48,900 bases of DNA from Rhodospirillales bacterium (GCA_008081395.1 VMCJ01000040.1:1-48900); one strand, 5' to 3'. Positions 1-9,185 are shown, numbered from the stretch's first letter. Made by a program: numbers and translations. Notes: generated by a model from the letters alone, not told the origin.

Positions 1-829
1 GCTTCTGAAATGGCATAACATCATATGTCAAGATATTACGGACAAAAGCTTGCTGCGTTTCATCAAGACGATTGAGCCACTGCTTCGACGCTCCAATCCA
101 ATAATAATCCCCGACAATGCCGTTCAAGCCGGCGATCGTGAAAAATGGCGCTTGATCCTTCGTGGTGTTAAACCCACCAAGAGATGTCAAAAGACCATCA
201 ATAACACCAGTCTGGAGTGCCGGAGGAACATCACCGAACGCCATAGTGGTTGGGTTTGAACCAAGAGCAGCAAGCAGAGCATTCTCAGCTGGTCCCATGG
301 AACGAATCTTCTTTCCTTGGAAATCCTCTGGCTTCATCAAGCGGCTTCCAGACCCTGCTCCCATGTACATGGATAAGTGTCCAGCAGCAAAAACTTCGAT
401 ATCGTGAACTTTATCAAAGCGATCTATTAAGAATTTATATGTTGAGGTAGTCTCAAGACCATTAATTGCCCCTGCTGTAGTCAGTAGTTGAGGCCCAACG
501 ACAAGGTTCATGTAGGGATCTACAGCTGCGGTTTTACCGAACTGACCCCAGGTCATTTCAAGGTTGCCCTCTGTCATTGCCTCAACAGCTTCTGGAATGC
601 GATAAAGCGCTCCAGCAAAATAAAGCCGAACCTCACTTCCAGGCACGAGAGCTTCGAGCCTTTCTTTGAAGTAAGTCATTGCAATTCCAGCCGGATGAGG
701 TGGTCCGGTCAGGTCCGCCGCGATACGGATTGTCATTGGCTTTACGTCGGCCGTTGCAGCCGAAGCGCCAAACACCGTCAGTGCGGCGGCGGCAACTGCA
801 GAAAGCAGGCCTTTTTTGCCAAACTGCAT
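1..829 (-). CDS. TRAP transporter solute-binding protein, DctP family (C-terminus cut by window edge)
   Basis: About 276 residues read without a stop from an ATG at 829 to the window edge, so the C-terminus is missing. An AGGGAG ribosome site precedes the ATG. The first ~27 residues are a Sec signal peptide (MQFGKKGLLSAVAAAA, then a small-residue cleavage region ending SAATA). The mature part carries DctP-family features: an EDFQGKKIR segment typical of the hinge strand, and the stretch MAFGDVPPALQTGVIDG, which matches the family's ligand-proximal helix. By family knowledge it would bind an organic acid in the periplasm and hand it to DctQM membrane subunits. Those genes are not visible and may lie beyond position 1. 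The substrate cannot be predicted. The family call is firm. Confidence 0.93.
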   Translation of the reverse strand, partial: MQFGKKGLLSAVAAAALTVFGASAATADVKPMTIRIAADLTGPPHPAGIAMTYFKERLEALVPGSEVRLYFAGALYRIPEAVEAMTEGNLEMTWGQFGKTAAVDPYMNLVVGPQLLTTAGAINGLETTSTYKFLIDRFDKVHDIEVFAAGHLSMYMGAGSGSRLMKPEDFQGKKIRSMGPAENALLAALGSNPTTMAFGDVPPALQTGVIDGLLTSLGGFNTTKDQAPFFTIAGLNGIVGDYYWIGASKQWLNRLDETQQAFVRNILTYDVMPFQK

Positions 830-873
830 ATTGATAATCTCCCTGATTTATTGCTTTTAAAACTTTAAACGGC

Positions 874-894
874 ATCTAAAACGATTTTTTAGAT
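874..894. repeat. AT-rich inverted repeat upstream of the TRAP receptor gene
   Basis: ATCTAAAA (874–881) and TTTTAGAT (887–894) form a perfect 8-bp inverted repeat with a 5-base spacer. It lies 45 bp upstream of the dctP-like start and downstream of the hydroxyacid dehydrogenase, which is transcribed in the same direction. It could be an operator for the transporter gene or a weak hairpin between the two genes. There is no GC-rich stem, so an intrinsic terminator is unlikely. Confidence 0.3.
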
Positions 895-965
895 AGCAGT
901 CTTTACAATAACCCGTCTTTGAGTTTCGCGCGAGTCAATTATTCATTGCCGCCAGTTTGATAAAT

Positions 966-1904
966 TTAAGAAATAACTCTGACAGGATTACCAGCGATCC
1001 AGCTCCGTACACACTCAACTGATTCCCGATAGAAAATATCAAGCGTGTCCTCAGTCACATACCCAAGATGAGGAGTTAGAATGGCATTGTCTAAAGTACG
1101 AATAGGATGGTCTGCTGGTAAAGGTTCAACTCCATAGACATCCAACCCTGCCCCACCAATAGATCTAGCCTGGAGAGCAGAAAGTAAGGCCTCTTCGTCG
1201 ATTATCGGACCACGAGAAGTATTTACGATACACGCCGTTGCCTTCATTTTTGCAAGGTCGTCACCTCCAACTAGACCTCTTGTTCTATCGCTTAACACCA
1301 AATGAACCGAAATAAAGTCTGACTCTCTGAACAAAGTATCCTTATCTACCAACTTTGCTCCATGATCCTTGCATGTCTCCTCAGTTAAATTTTGGCTCCA
1401 GGCAATCAAATTCATATTAAATGCGCGTGCATATACTGCGAGTTGTTGGCCAAGCTTTCCGAGGCCAAGAAGCCCGAGCGTTGCACCATTTAGGCTTTTA
1501 CCAATCGTCGTCTGCCACTCGCCTCGGCGCATCCTCCGTCCCTCTTGGGGAATGGAGCGCGCAAGTGAAAGGATCAACCCCATAGCAAGCTCTGGTGTGG
1601 GGGTAGAGCTACCTCTTGTGCCTGTTACCACGACATTTCGTTCTCGGGCTGCATCCATATCGATGGAAGCATTCCTCATACCTGTGGTGACAATTAATTT
1701 CAGATTTGGCAATGCTTCTATCACCGACTTAGGGAAAGCAGTCCTCTCTCTCATCAAACAAACAACTTCAAAGGGCTTCAGACGCTCAATTACTCGACTT
1801 TGGTCTGCTTGATGATCCCGAAAAACTGTTACATCTAGGCCGCTCCAATCCGCAGCAGATAGAGCCACTCCCTGATAATCATCCATTATTGCTATTTTGG
1901 TCAT
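966..1904 (-). CDS. D-2-hydroxyacid dehydrogenase, NAD(P)-dependent
   Basis: 312 residues, a normal length for the D-isomer-specific 2-hydroxyacid dehydrogenase family. The Rossmann dinucleotide motif is visible as GLLGLGKLGQ in mid-protein. The catalytic triad is present: Arg in VNTSRGPI, Glu in DVYGVEPL and His in TPHLGYV. It is expected to interconvert a 2-oxoacid and a D-2-hydroxyacid in the cytoplasm. The start ATG at 1904 follows an AAGGA site. It is divergent from the LppC-like gene and upstream of the TRAP receptor on the same strand, so it may act on an acid imported by that transporter (inference). A second, different member of the family lies at 19690–20691. Substrate unknown. Confidence 0.93.
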   Translation of the reverse strand: MTKIAIMDDYQGVALSAADWSGLDVTVFRDHQADQSRVIERLKPFEVVCLMRERTAFPKSVIEALPNLKLIVTTGMRNASIDMDAARERNVVVTGTRGSSTPTPELAMGLILSLARSIPQEGRRMRRGEWQTTIGKSLNGATLGLLGLGKLGQQLAVYARAFNMNLIAWSQNLTEETCKDHGAKLVDKDTLFRESDFISVHLVLSDRTRGLVGGDDLAKMKATACIVNTSRGPIIDEEALLSALQARSIGGAGLDVYGVEPLPADHPIRTLDNAILTPHLGYVTEDTLDIFYRESVECVRSWIAGNPVRVIS

Positions 1905-2016
1905 TTGCCTTTGCGTCCTTAATTTCGCCTAGTTCTTGCTATTACGATTGCGCCGAAGTTTTATGCTTGTCTAGTAGAGAGTAAATCAATCGTTCGCGCA
2001 TGTTTGGAGAAGCTAT

Positions 2017-3507
2017 TTGTTGAAAAACATGGTTTTTCATTGGGGAAGTACCTTCCGCACGGTTTCCGCGGCCTTGATTATTTTTTCTCTGGCTGCTTGC
2101 CAGACTAATCAAACAGGTCCTCTCACACCTAACCAAACGACTAATAAATCATCTTCAAAAGAGATATTCGCAGCACCAGAAAAATCAGCCCAAGCACCAA
2201 GTGCGAATATCAAACCATTGCCATTAGTCCGCTCTCGTCCAGTCAAAATTGCGTTACTCGCTCCATTTTCTGGAGCAAACGAAATTGCTGGTAAGGAAAT
2301 CACTAACGGCGCCGCCATGGCATTACTAGACACACCTGATGTGGTGGCGGAATTGGTTTCTTTTGACACTGCAAGTGACATTCTAAAGGCAGCCACCGAA
2401 GCTTCTGCGTCTAAAACAGATATTATCGTTGGTCCACTTTTTGGCCATGACGCTACGGCTATATCTCCCATCCTTACAAATTCAGGATTGATGGCTCTAT
2501 CTTTTTCAAAAGACAGCCGGATTATCAGCTCTAATATCTTTTTAATGGGCCAAGCCGTTGAGCTAGAAACATCACGAATTTTGAGGCATGCTGCTCGTTC
2601 AGGAGCAAAAACCGTTGCCATTTTTGGTCGCCAAGGCCCCTTTTCTGCAGCAAGCGTAAAACAAGCGCAAAGAGAAGCCAATTTCTCCGATCAGCTCAGG
2701 GTGCAGCTTGCTGTCTATGATGAGGACGAGGATTATACTTCGGTTGCCCGAAGGGTTCGGGATCTAACGAGAAATGAATTTCGGCAGAGCAACCGAAAAA
2801 TTAACGCCATCCAGCTCAAATCCCAACTCATTGAGGCAAACACTCCCGACGGTATTTTAAATTCCATGGCATCTCAGTATTCTGGTCGGGAGAAAGAATT
2901 GCTGGAGAGCTTAGCTCAGTCTTACAGACGGATGACAACTACCGGCATTCCTAAAATTTCGGCAATTAACTCTGTTATCAATCGCTACACTGCTGCTGGT
3001 GGCCTCGGCCAAAGTCCGATCGATACATTTCTATTAACGGTCAGCGGTGCAGAGCTCTCTACCGTAGCTCCAATGTTTCAGCTTTACGATGCAAAAGCGG
3101 CGGGCGTTCAATTGGTTGGCTTATCCCGCTGGAAAGAAATGGACCCCAAGCGTGCACGAGAATTGCATGGGGGAAAATTTGCAGCGCAGCCATCAGATGA
3201 TATTTTCAACAATCGTTACAAATCTATTTTTGGAACTCCTCCTACAGAACTCGTTGGAATAGCATATGACGCCATGAAGCTAGCACTTGAAGCTAGCCGC
3301 GAAGGGTCGCGCCCCCTAAAATCAATTGAACTCAGAAAAATCGGTTCCATAAGAGGCGCTCATGGTTCGGTACGTATGTCCAATGGTGGTATGGCTTTGC
3401 GCCCTTTAGAAATTCTTGAAGTAAGGTCAAGAGGATTTCAGGTCATAGAGCCAGCTCGCATAATTGATCCATTGGCAATCGCTGAAACATCTGCAAGCTC
3501 GAAGTGA
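2017..3507 (+). CDS. LppC/LpoA-like penicillin-binding-protein activator lipoprotein
   Basis: About 496 residues. The N-terminus is a lipoprotein signal peptide: a hydrophobic stretch ends in the lipobox SLAAC, placing the lipidated Cys at residue 28 if translation starts at the TTG at 2017. Other in-frame starts are TTG 2020 and ATG 2029; GGAGA at 2005–2009 best fits 2017 or 2020. After a Pro/Ser/Thr-rich linker comes a periplasmic-binding-protein-type fold (KIALLAPFSG, then DIIVGPLFGHDA) as in Peripla_BP_6. This matches alphaproteobacterial proteins named penicillin-binding protein activator. The family tie to cell-wall synthesis comes from LpoA of enterobacteria and is unproven here. Unusually, modB follows after only 18 bases, suggesting co-transcription. 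Confidence 0.82.
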   Translation: MLKNMVFHWGSTFRTVSAALIIFSLAACQTNQTGPLTPNQTTNKSSSKEIFAAPEKSAQAPSANIKPLPLVRSRPVKIALLAPFSGANEIAGKEITNGAAMALLDTPDVVAELVSFDTASDILKAATEASASKTDIIVGPLFGHDATAISPILTNSGLMALSFSKDSRIISSNIFLMGQAVELETSRILRHAARSGAKTVAIFGRQGPFSAASVKQAQREANFSDQLRVQLAVYDEDEDYTSVARRVRDLTRNEFRQSNRKINAIQLKSQLIEANTPDGILNSMASQYSGREKELLESLAQSYRRMTTTGIPKISAINSVINRYTAAGGLGQSPIDTFLLTVSGAELSTVAPMFQLYDAKAAGVQLVGLSRWKEMDPKRARELHGGKFAAQPSDDIFNNRYKSIFGTPPTELVGIAYDAMKLALEASREGSRPLKSIELRKIGSIRGAHGSVRMSNGGMALRPLEILEVRSRGFQVIEPARIIDPLAIAETSASSK

Positions 3508-3525
3508 CGCTCCAGGGCTAAATAC

Positions 3526-4203
3526 ATGGAATATTTAACTGAACTCTGGCCAGTAATTTCGCTCACCTTAAAGCTAGCTTCTGTAACTACAGTGCTACTG
3601 TTATTGATAGGATCCCCAATTGCATGGTTCTTAGCGCGCTGCAAATCTGGTTGGAAAGAACCTCTTGCCGCGTTGATCGCGATGCCATTGGTACTGCCAC
3701 CCACAGCTCTTGGTTTTTATTTGCTTTTGGCTTTAGGTCCAGATGGACCCGGCGGATGGCTTGCAAATCTTTGGGGTGGGCGCAGCCTCGCCTTTTCATT
3801 CACCGGCCTTGTAATTGGCTCGATGGTCTATTCGCTGCCGTTTGTCGTGCAGCCCATTCGCAACGCATTTGAGGCAATTCGCGAGCCAACATTGGAAGCA
3901 GCTCGGACCCTTGGCGCCACCCCAACGGACATCTTTTTTCGCTTAGCCTTACCACTGGCGCAGCGAGGAATTCTCACTGGCGCTATCCTGGCTTTCGCCC
4001 ATACCATAGGAGAATTCGGCGTTATTCTGATGATAGGCGGCGATATTCCTGGAGAAACTCGCGTTGCCTCAGTGGCGTTGTACGACTTCGTCGAAGCATT
4101 GGAATGGGGCAAAGCTCATATCCTCGCCGCAGGCATGATTGCATTTTCCTTTCTGGTAGTTCTCACCGCTCTTATGCTCAGCAAAACTCAGCGGACATCC
4201 TAA
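3526..4203 (+). CDS. modB: Molybdate ABC transporter permease ModB
   Basis: 225 residues with five or so hydrophobic segments, the usual size of ModB. The cytoplasmic EAA loop that contacts the ATPase is clear (EAARTLGATPTDIFF, about residues 124–138), as is the GEFGVILMIGGDIPGET segment characteristic of molybdate/tungstate permeases. It starts 18 bases after the LppC-like gene and ends 2 bases before the modC start, so the two transport genes are translated together. No modA binding protein is adjacent, so the receptor must be elsewhere. The Mo-hydroxylase genes from 9.4 kb on are the likely beneficiaries of molybdenum uptake (inference). Confidence 0.92.
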   Translation: MEYLTELWPVISLTLKLASVTTVLLLLIGSPIAWFLARCKSGWKEPLAALIAMPLVLPPTALGFYLLLALGPDGPGGWLANLWGGRSLAFSFTGLVIGSMVYSLPFVVQPIRNAFEAIREPTLEAARTLGATPTDIFFRLALPLAQRGILTGAILAFAHTIGEFGVILMIGGDIPGETRVASVALYDFVEALEWGKAHILAAGMIAFSFLVVLTALMLSKTQRTS

Positions 4204-4205
4204 GC

Positions 4206-5297
4206 ATGAACACTGATAGGATCATTGCACAATTTAAAGGAAAGGTAGGCGGCTTTTCAGTCGACGCAAACTTTGAAATTCCTCTATCTGGTGTGACTGC
4301 ACTTTTTGGGCCGTCAGGATCAGGAAAAACAACCATCCTCCGTTGCCTTGCTGGTCTTACAAAACTTCCAGGCTCGCTAAGTGTTGGGAATTTAGCATGG
4401 CAGACACCTAACCATTTCACTCCGCCCCATCTAAGACCCATTGGTTTTGCATTTCAGCAAGCCGAATTATTTCCCCATTTATCGGTGAACAAAAATCTGG
4501 ATTTTGCGGAAAAACGGTCTGCAAGACGCCAGGGTGCAGGCACACCAATAGATAGATCGGTGATTGTTGAATTATTGGGTCTCACGCATTTATTGAGACG
4601 CATGCCAACCAACCTCTCTGGAGGTGAACGACAGCGCGTTGGCATCGCGCGAGCCTTATTATCACGCCCCCGCTTACTTCTTTTAGATGAGCCGCTGGCC
4701 GGTCTTGATCAGTTGGCAAAAGAGGAAATCCTCCCATACCTTGACAATCTCACTACAGCATCAAACGTCCCTATAATTTATGTAAGTCACGATATTGGTG
4801 AGGTGGCACGTTTATCAGACCTTATTCTCCAAATATCCAAAGGCCGGGTCGTGGGAATAGGGCCGGCGAACGAAATGGTCGAGCGCCTTGGCCTTGATGC
4901 GGGAGTATCATTATTCGAAGAGAGTGTTCTTTTGACTGGCCATATTACTAGCCATGATAAAGCGAACAGAATGACACAAATCAGTATGGCAAATGGCCAG
5001 CTGGCATCACCTATTATTGATCTCCCTATTGCACACAAGGTTAGAATTCGGGTCAGAGCACGTGATGTGGCCATTGCATTGGAGGCACCAAAAGCCATCA
5101 GTATTCGCAATATATTGCCTGCGACCGTGGTTATTTGTGAGATTGACCAAGCAACTGGATCAGCCAATGTGTCACTTGATCTTGGGGGACAAAGCCTGCG
5201 TGCACGAATTACGCTTGCTTCGCTGAATGAACTTGATTTGCGACCAGGTAATCAGGTGTTCGCGTTGATCAAAAGCGTAACGTTTGATGGGCGCTAA
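4206..5297 (+). CDS. modC: Molybdate ABC transporter ATP-binding protein ModC
   Basis: 363 residues from ATG 4206, two bases after the modB stop. The Walker A motif GPSGSGKTT sits at residues 35–43, the ABC signature LSGGERQRVG at about 136–145, Walker B as LLLLDEP and the switch His in YVSHD. The C-terminal ~120 residues fit the TOBE/MOP-like oxyanion-binding domain of ModC, with paired strands such as RIRVRARDVAIALEAP. It would power molybdate import with ModB. The reading frame is open further upstream to 4104 inside modB, but 4206 gives the family-like N-terminus. The stop overlaps the end of the convergent aminotransferase gene by 4 bases, leaving no room for a terminator between them. 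Confidence 0.93.
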   Translation: MNTDRIIAQFKGKVGGFSVDANFEIPLSGVTALFGPSGSGKTTILRCLAGLTKLPGSLSVGNLAWQTPNHFTPPHLRPIGFAFQQAELFPHLSVNKNLDFAEKRSARRQGAGTPIDRSVIVELLGLTHLLRRMPTNLSGGERQRVGIARALLSRPRLLLLDEPLAGLDQLAKEEILPYLDNLTTASNVPIIYVSHDIGEVARLSDLILQISKGRVVGIGPANEMVERLGLDAGVSLFEESVLLTGHITSHDKANRMTQISMANGQLASPIIDLPIAHKVRIRVRARDVAIALEAPKAISIRNILPATVVICEIDQATGSANVSLDLGGQSLRARITLASLNELDLRPGNQVFALIKSVTFDGR

Positions 5298-6490
5298 TTA
5301 CGATCAAGGAACACCGTTAATCTTTGCATAGCCTTATTCAGATTTTCTTTTGACGATGCAAAACAGAGACGTATCCAGCCTTCACCTTCCGGGCCAAATG
5401 CTCTGCCAGGAGCAACTCCGACTTTTGTTTCTTGGAACAACTGCTTAGCCCAGTCCAAGCTATCGTTCATCCCCTGCACTTGAAAGAATGCATAGAAAGC
5501 CGCTTGAGGTTTTGAAACCGCAACTTTTGGATGCTCAAGTAAAGCTGACATCACAATGTCTCTTCCTTGGCGACATCTCTCACGGATTTCTTGAACAAGG
5601 TGTTCGCCTTCTGTCACGGCAACCAAAGCCGCCTTTTGCAAAAAGGGGGGAACAGAACTGACGCTGTACTCAATCAACTCATTAAAAGCATGATTTAACC
5701 AAGCTGGATGCGTAAGCCAGCCCACTCGCCAGCCCGTCATAGCCCAGCTTTTTGAGAAGCTGTTAACGACAATAACAGCATCCTCTGGCTCTGCTATATC
5801 AAGGAATGAAGGTGCTACTTGTCTTTCATACACTAACCGAGTGTAGACCTCATCTGACATAATCCAGATGCCATGCTTGCGTGAAAATTCCAAAATTTCC
5901 TGTTGCTGTTCCCTTTCCATCATCCAGCCGGTTGGATTCCCCGGTGAATTGATGAAAATCATTCGAGTGTTTTGGTCGCAAGAAGCAAAGAGGGCATCAA
6001 GGTCAAGATTCCAAACACCATTTTCGGCCTGGAGGGCAACCAATCTAACCTCAGCTCCGGCCACCTCTGCCGCCGCCTGAGCATTAGGCCAAACTGGTCC
6101 AACAATCACACAATTATCCCCAGCTTGCAGAATTGCCTGCATTGCAGTCAAAATTCCGTGCATCCCCGAAGCGGTTACGGTCACTCGTTCTGGGCCGACG
6201 TCTCGGTCATAGAGATTGGTCATATATTCCGAAAGTGCGCTCCTAAGCTCAGGAAGACCCCGCTTATGACTGTAGAAAGTCTCTCCAGCAACCATAGCCT
6301 GATGAGCGGCATCGCAGATAAAGTGCGGAGTTGGAATGTCCCCTTCCCCGTACCATAGTGGTATAGCGTCCGCATCGCCCAAGCCGAGGCGAGCAACCTC
6401 ACCAATCAATTGTGGGGTTGCCTCAGCTACTCGCGAACGTATCCGGGCACGACCTGGAGCGTTGGCAGGCCCCCTAGCCGAATTTACCAA
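5294..6490 (-). CDS. PLP-dependent class I/II aminotransferase
   Basis: 398 residues. Fold-type I aminotransferase motifs are present: NSPGNPTGW for substrate/PLP contacts, DEVYTRLVY (Asp binding the pyridine nitrogen), and SFSKSWAMTGWRVGW, which contains the Schiff-base lysine and the phosphate-binding Arg. The start is a TTG at 6490 with GGAG eight bases upstream. The class II aldolase gene ends 26 bases before it on the same strand, and the EthD-like gene precedes that, so the three probably form one operon. Amino donor and acceptor cannot be deduced; subgroup Iγ members act on aromatic or branched amino acids. Good family call, unknown substrate. Confidence 0.92.
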   Translation of the reverse strand: MVNSARGPANAPGRARIRSRVAEATPQLIGEVARLGLGDADAIPLWYGEGDIPTPHFICDAAHQAMVAGETFYSHKRGLPELRSALSEYMTNLYDRDVGPERVTVTASGMHGILTAMQAILQAGDNCVIVGPVWPNAQAAAEVAGAEVRLVALQAENGVWNLDLDALFASCDQNTRMIFINSPGNPTGWMMEREQQQEILEFSRKHGIWIMSDEVYTRLVYERQVAPSFLDIAEPEDAVIVVNSFSKSWAMTGWRVGWLTHPAWLNHAFNELIEYSVSSVPPFLQKAALVAVTEGEHLVQEIRERCRQGRDIVMSALLEHPKVAVSKPQAAFYAFFQVQGMNDSLDWAKQLFQETKVGVAPGRAFGPEGEGWIRLCFASSKENLNKAMQRLTVFLDRN

Positions 6491-6516
6491 GGATCAAACT
6501 CCGACTGTTATCGCTG

Positions 6517-7290
6517 TTAGGTGCGATAGCTAGGATCCTGACGGTCCAACCCACGTAGAAGCCCTGGCCAGGCCCGTTCGCCTTTAGGCTCTGAACCAAT
6601 AGCGCCATATTTAGCTAAACTAGCGAGCGCATCATCATCAGGAACGATATAGTCTTTTCCAGAAGCTAATACGTCTACTTGGATCTTACAGCTCATTTCC
6701 ATGTAATAAAGAAAGTGAAATGCTTCTGCTGCGGAACGCCCACATGCAAGCAATCCGTGGTTTCTGAGCACCATAAGGTACTTGTCGCCAATATCTCGCT
6801 GTAAGCGATCACACTCATCTTCATCAGACGTGACCTGCGCATAATCGTGATAGGCCACCTGATCAAGGATAAGATTTGAGTGTTGAGATAATGGGAGCAA
6901 ACCACATTCCATCGCCGAGACAGCCGTTCCCGCACGTGAATGGGTGTGTAGGACGAAATTCACTTCGGGGCGCGCTTTTAAAACAGCGGTATGGATTAGA
7001 TGGCCCGCCTCATTATATTCACCTCCAGGAGGATCAATCACGTTACCATCCCAGTCCGCCTTTATCAGGGAGGACGCCGTTATTTCATCAAAAAACAGGC
7101 CATAAGGGTTGATCAAGTACGCGTTATCTTCACCCGGAACTCGGGCAGAGATATGAGTGTAGATCAGATCTGTCCATCCATATTTGACAAAGAGACGGTA
7201 CAAAGCTGCAAGATCAACACGTGCCTTCCATTCGGCTTCGGAATATTTTGAGTCTACAGCCCTAAGAGCTGGTTGTGCAGGAGGGTTCAT
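6517..7290 (-). CDS. Class II aldolase/adducin family protein
   Basis: 257 residues, the usual size of the aldolase II/adducin fold. Metal ligands are visible as HTHSRAGTAV (the paired His of the zinc site) and a downstream His in RNHGLLACG. The family includes fuculose- and ribulose-phosphate aldolases and decarboxylases. This longer form, with a ~25-residue N-terminal extension and a C-terminal region beyond the fold, is common in catabolic clusters and mostly uncharacterised. It lies 11 bases downstream of the EthD-like gene and 26 bases upstream of the aminotransferase gene. A retro-aldol or decarboxylation step before transamination is plausible but is inference. Confidence 0.9.
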   Translation of the reverse strand: MNPPAQPALRAVDSKYSEAEWKARVDLAALYRLFVKYGWTDLIYTHISARVPGEDNAYLINPYGLFFDEITASSLIKADWDGNVIDPPGGEYNEAGHLIHTAVLKARPEVNFVLHTHSRAGTAVSAMECGLLPLSQHSNLILDQVAYHDYAQVTSDEDECDRLQRDIGDKYLMVLRNHGLLACGRSAAEAFHFLYYMEMSCKIQVDVLASGKDYIVPDDDALASLAKYGAIGSEPKGERAWPGLLRGLDRQDPSYRT

Positions 7291-7301
7291 GGCCTCTCTC
7301 C

Positions 7302-7607
7302 TTAAAGTTTTTGTTTAATTTCTATGACTTCGCGGGTGCGGGTTACTTTGCCGTCCCATAGACGATCAAATTCCGCTATCAGCGTTTTAATCGCCTCAGA
7401 GGAGGCAATAGCACGAGCTCGCTCTAGATTTGGAAATTTGTAAAGAGCGATATGGATACCTGGGGTGACATCACTCCAGCCGCGCTCAGCTCCCTCTGCT
7501 CCAAATGCTTTGATAGCGTCGGGCAAGTGCTCTTTTTCATACCAAAGGTCAAAGGCCTCACGGCTTTCTTCTTCTACCTCTGCTTCAACAATCAGATAAG
7601 CGGCCAT
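7302..7607 (-). CDS. EthD-like dimeric alpha/beta-barrel protein
   Basis: 101 residues from ATG 7607. A GGGAG site 11 bases upstream supports this start over a TTG at 7625 that would add six residues. The sequence has the short ferredoxin-like alpha/beta pattern, with WYEKEHLPDAI resembling the substrate-facing segment of EthD/dimeric barrel proteins. Such proteins are small cytosolic dimers, sometimes isomerases, decarboxylases or accessory proteins in oxidative catabolism. It is first in a probable operon with the class II aldolase and aminotransferase. The fold assignment is moderately strong; the biochemical role is unknown. Confidence 0.72.
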   Translation of the reverse strand: MAAYLIVEAEVEEESREAFDLWYEKEHLPDAIKAFGAEGAERGWSDVTPGIHIALYKFPNLERARAIASSEAIKTLIAEFDRLWDGKVTRTREVIEIKQKL

Positions 7608-7757
7608 TTTCGGTTTCACTCCCAAAACAGAGCCGAAATAGAAGCAGTTCCTGAAAGATCTTGCAATCTTTTAAAGCATCCAATTTTCTTCGCTCTGCGC
7701 GAAACAGTCAAAGATCCCCGGTCTGAAAACCCGCAAGCAAAAATCAGTTTTTCAAGA

Positions 7758-9185
7758 TCAGAAGAACACGAAGGTCACTAGCACGAAGATAGGAACCAAA
7801 ATCAGCCCAGACCACGCCATGTAGCCAAAGAAGCTAGGCATGCGGATACCACCTTCTTCAGCAATCGCACGGACCATAAAGTTTGGAGCGTTACCAATGT
7901 AAGTATTAGCACCCATGAATACGGCACCCGCAGAAATAGCAAGTAGTGTTTGGGCCATTGGTCCCATCAATGCTTGTGGATCGCCGCCTGCGGTATTGAA
8001 AAATACCAAATAAGTAGGCGCATTATCAAGAAAACTGGACAAAATCCCTGTTAACCAGAAATAGGTTTGATTAATTGGTTCGCCTTCTGGCGTAGAGACC
8101 ATCGAGACCAGACCACTAAGTGCACCGGAACTTCCAGCTTTAAGGATGGCAATAGCTGGAACAATAGTAAGGAAAATACCAATAAATAATTTCCCTACTT
8201 CCATGATTGGGAACCAAGTAAATCCGTTTGCCGTCCTGTTTTGCATAGGGGTGATTTTCCAGGACAAGTATGCAATCAGCAGTAAAAGGATATCACGGGC
8301 TATGTTCTGCAGTTCCCAGTGTACGTGATAAATAACAAATTCAAGGTGTGGCTTCCAAATACCACTCATCAGAACAGCTGCGACGATCCCTGCAAGGAAT
8401 AAAAAATTTACTTTCCCATCAATACCAATGGCCTCATGAGCTTCATTAGGGTCTGGTTCCGGCACCCCACCTTCTTTCTTAACGAGCGCGGAGTCTATCG
8501 CGAAGTAGAGGGCCAATAGGATAAGAGACACCATTAGCATTGGCATGAACATGTGTGTTGTAGGCCAGAAGAACTCAACTCCTTTGAGGAATCCTAAAAA
8601 CAATGGCGGATCGCCTAACGGAGTCAGTGATCCCCCGATATTCGCAACCAAGAAAATAAAAAATACAATCGTGTGAACGCGATATTTACGCTTCTCATTC
8701 GCACGCATCAAAGGTCGGATTAACAACATGGCCGCGCCCGTCGTGCCCATCCAACTTGCCAGTACTGTTCCCAAAAGAAGAAATCCAGTGTTCAGGATTG
8801 GCGTGCCAACCAGACGTCCCCGAACCCGCACGCCTCCAGCTACGGTAAAGAGTGATAACAATAAAATGATAAAAGGGATGTACTCTAAGAGAAGGACATG
8901 GATCACTTCATAAACCGCGATGGATGCACCAAAAACAACGGTAAATGGGACCAAAAAAGCGGCCGCCCAAAATGCTGAAATTTTCCCAAAATGGTGGTGC
9001 CAGAAATCTGGCGCCACAAGGGGAAAAATTGCGATAGAAAGAAGTATTCCCGCAAAGGGCACGATCCATAGAAGCCCCAACTCTCCACCATCTAAATGCG
9101 GCGCTCCTGCCCCTGCAGCAAGGACAGGCGATGCTACTGAGAAAGTTATCAAAGCAAGAAGAGCACTAAAGATCCGAAATTTCAT
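7758..9185 (-). CDS. NhaD-type sodium:proton antiporter
   Basis: About 475 residues from ATG 9185; AGGGG six bases upstream fits this start. An upstream ATG at 9191 has that site directly abutting it, and the frame is open to 9275. The first ~23 residues form a signal-like hydrophobic stretch ending VLAAG, as in NhaD proteins of marine bacteria. Ten or more membrane helices follow, with the family segments GTTGAAMLLIRPLMRAN, NIGGSLTPLGDPPLFLGFL and SSFLDNAPTYLVFFN. By family knowledge it exchanges Na+ (or Li+) for protons across the inner membrane, in keeping with a saline habitat. It is divergent from coxG, with a 232-bp region between them, and is read in the same direction as the EthD–aldolase–aminotransferase genes 150 bp beyond its end. 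Confidence 0.9.
   Translation of the reverse strand: MKFRIFSALLALITFSVASPVLAAGAGAPHLDGGELGLLWIVPFAGILLSIAIFPLVAPDFWHHHFGKISAFWAAAFLVPFTVVFGASIAVYEVIHVLLLEYIPFIILLLSLFTVAGGVRVRGRLVGTPILNTGFLLLGTVLASWMGTTGAAMLLIRPLMRANEKRKYRVHTIVFFIFLVANIGGSLTPLGDPPLFLGFLKGVEFFWPTTHMFMPMLMVSLILLALYFAIDSALVKKEGGVPEPDPNEAHEAIGIDGKVNFLFLAGIVAAVLMSGIWKPHLEFVIYHVHWELQNIARDILLLLIAYLSWKITPMQNRTANGFTWFPIMEVGKLFIGIFLTIVPAIAILKAGSSGALSGLVSMVSTPEGEPINQTYFWLTGILSSFLDNAPTYLVFFNTAGGDPQALMGPMAQTLLAISAGAVFMGANTYIGNAPNFMVRAIAEEGGIRMPSFFGYMAWSGLILVPIFVLVTFVFF

Noticed and set aside
488-875. Two apparent reading frames over the TRAP gene start
   Set aside because: They are shadows in other frames; the DctP-like frame from 829 shows a signal peptide and family motifs.
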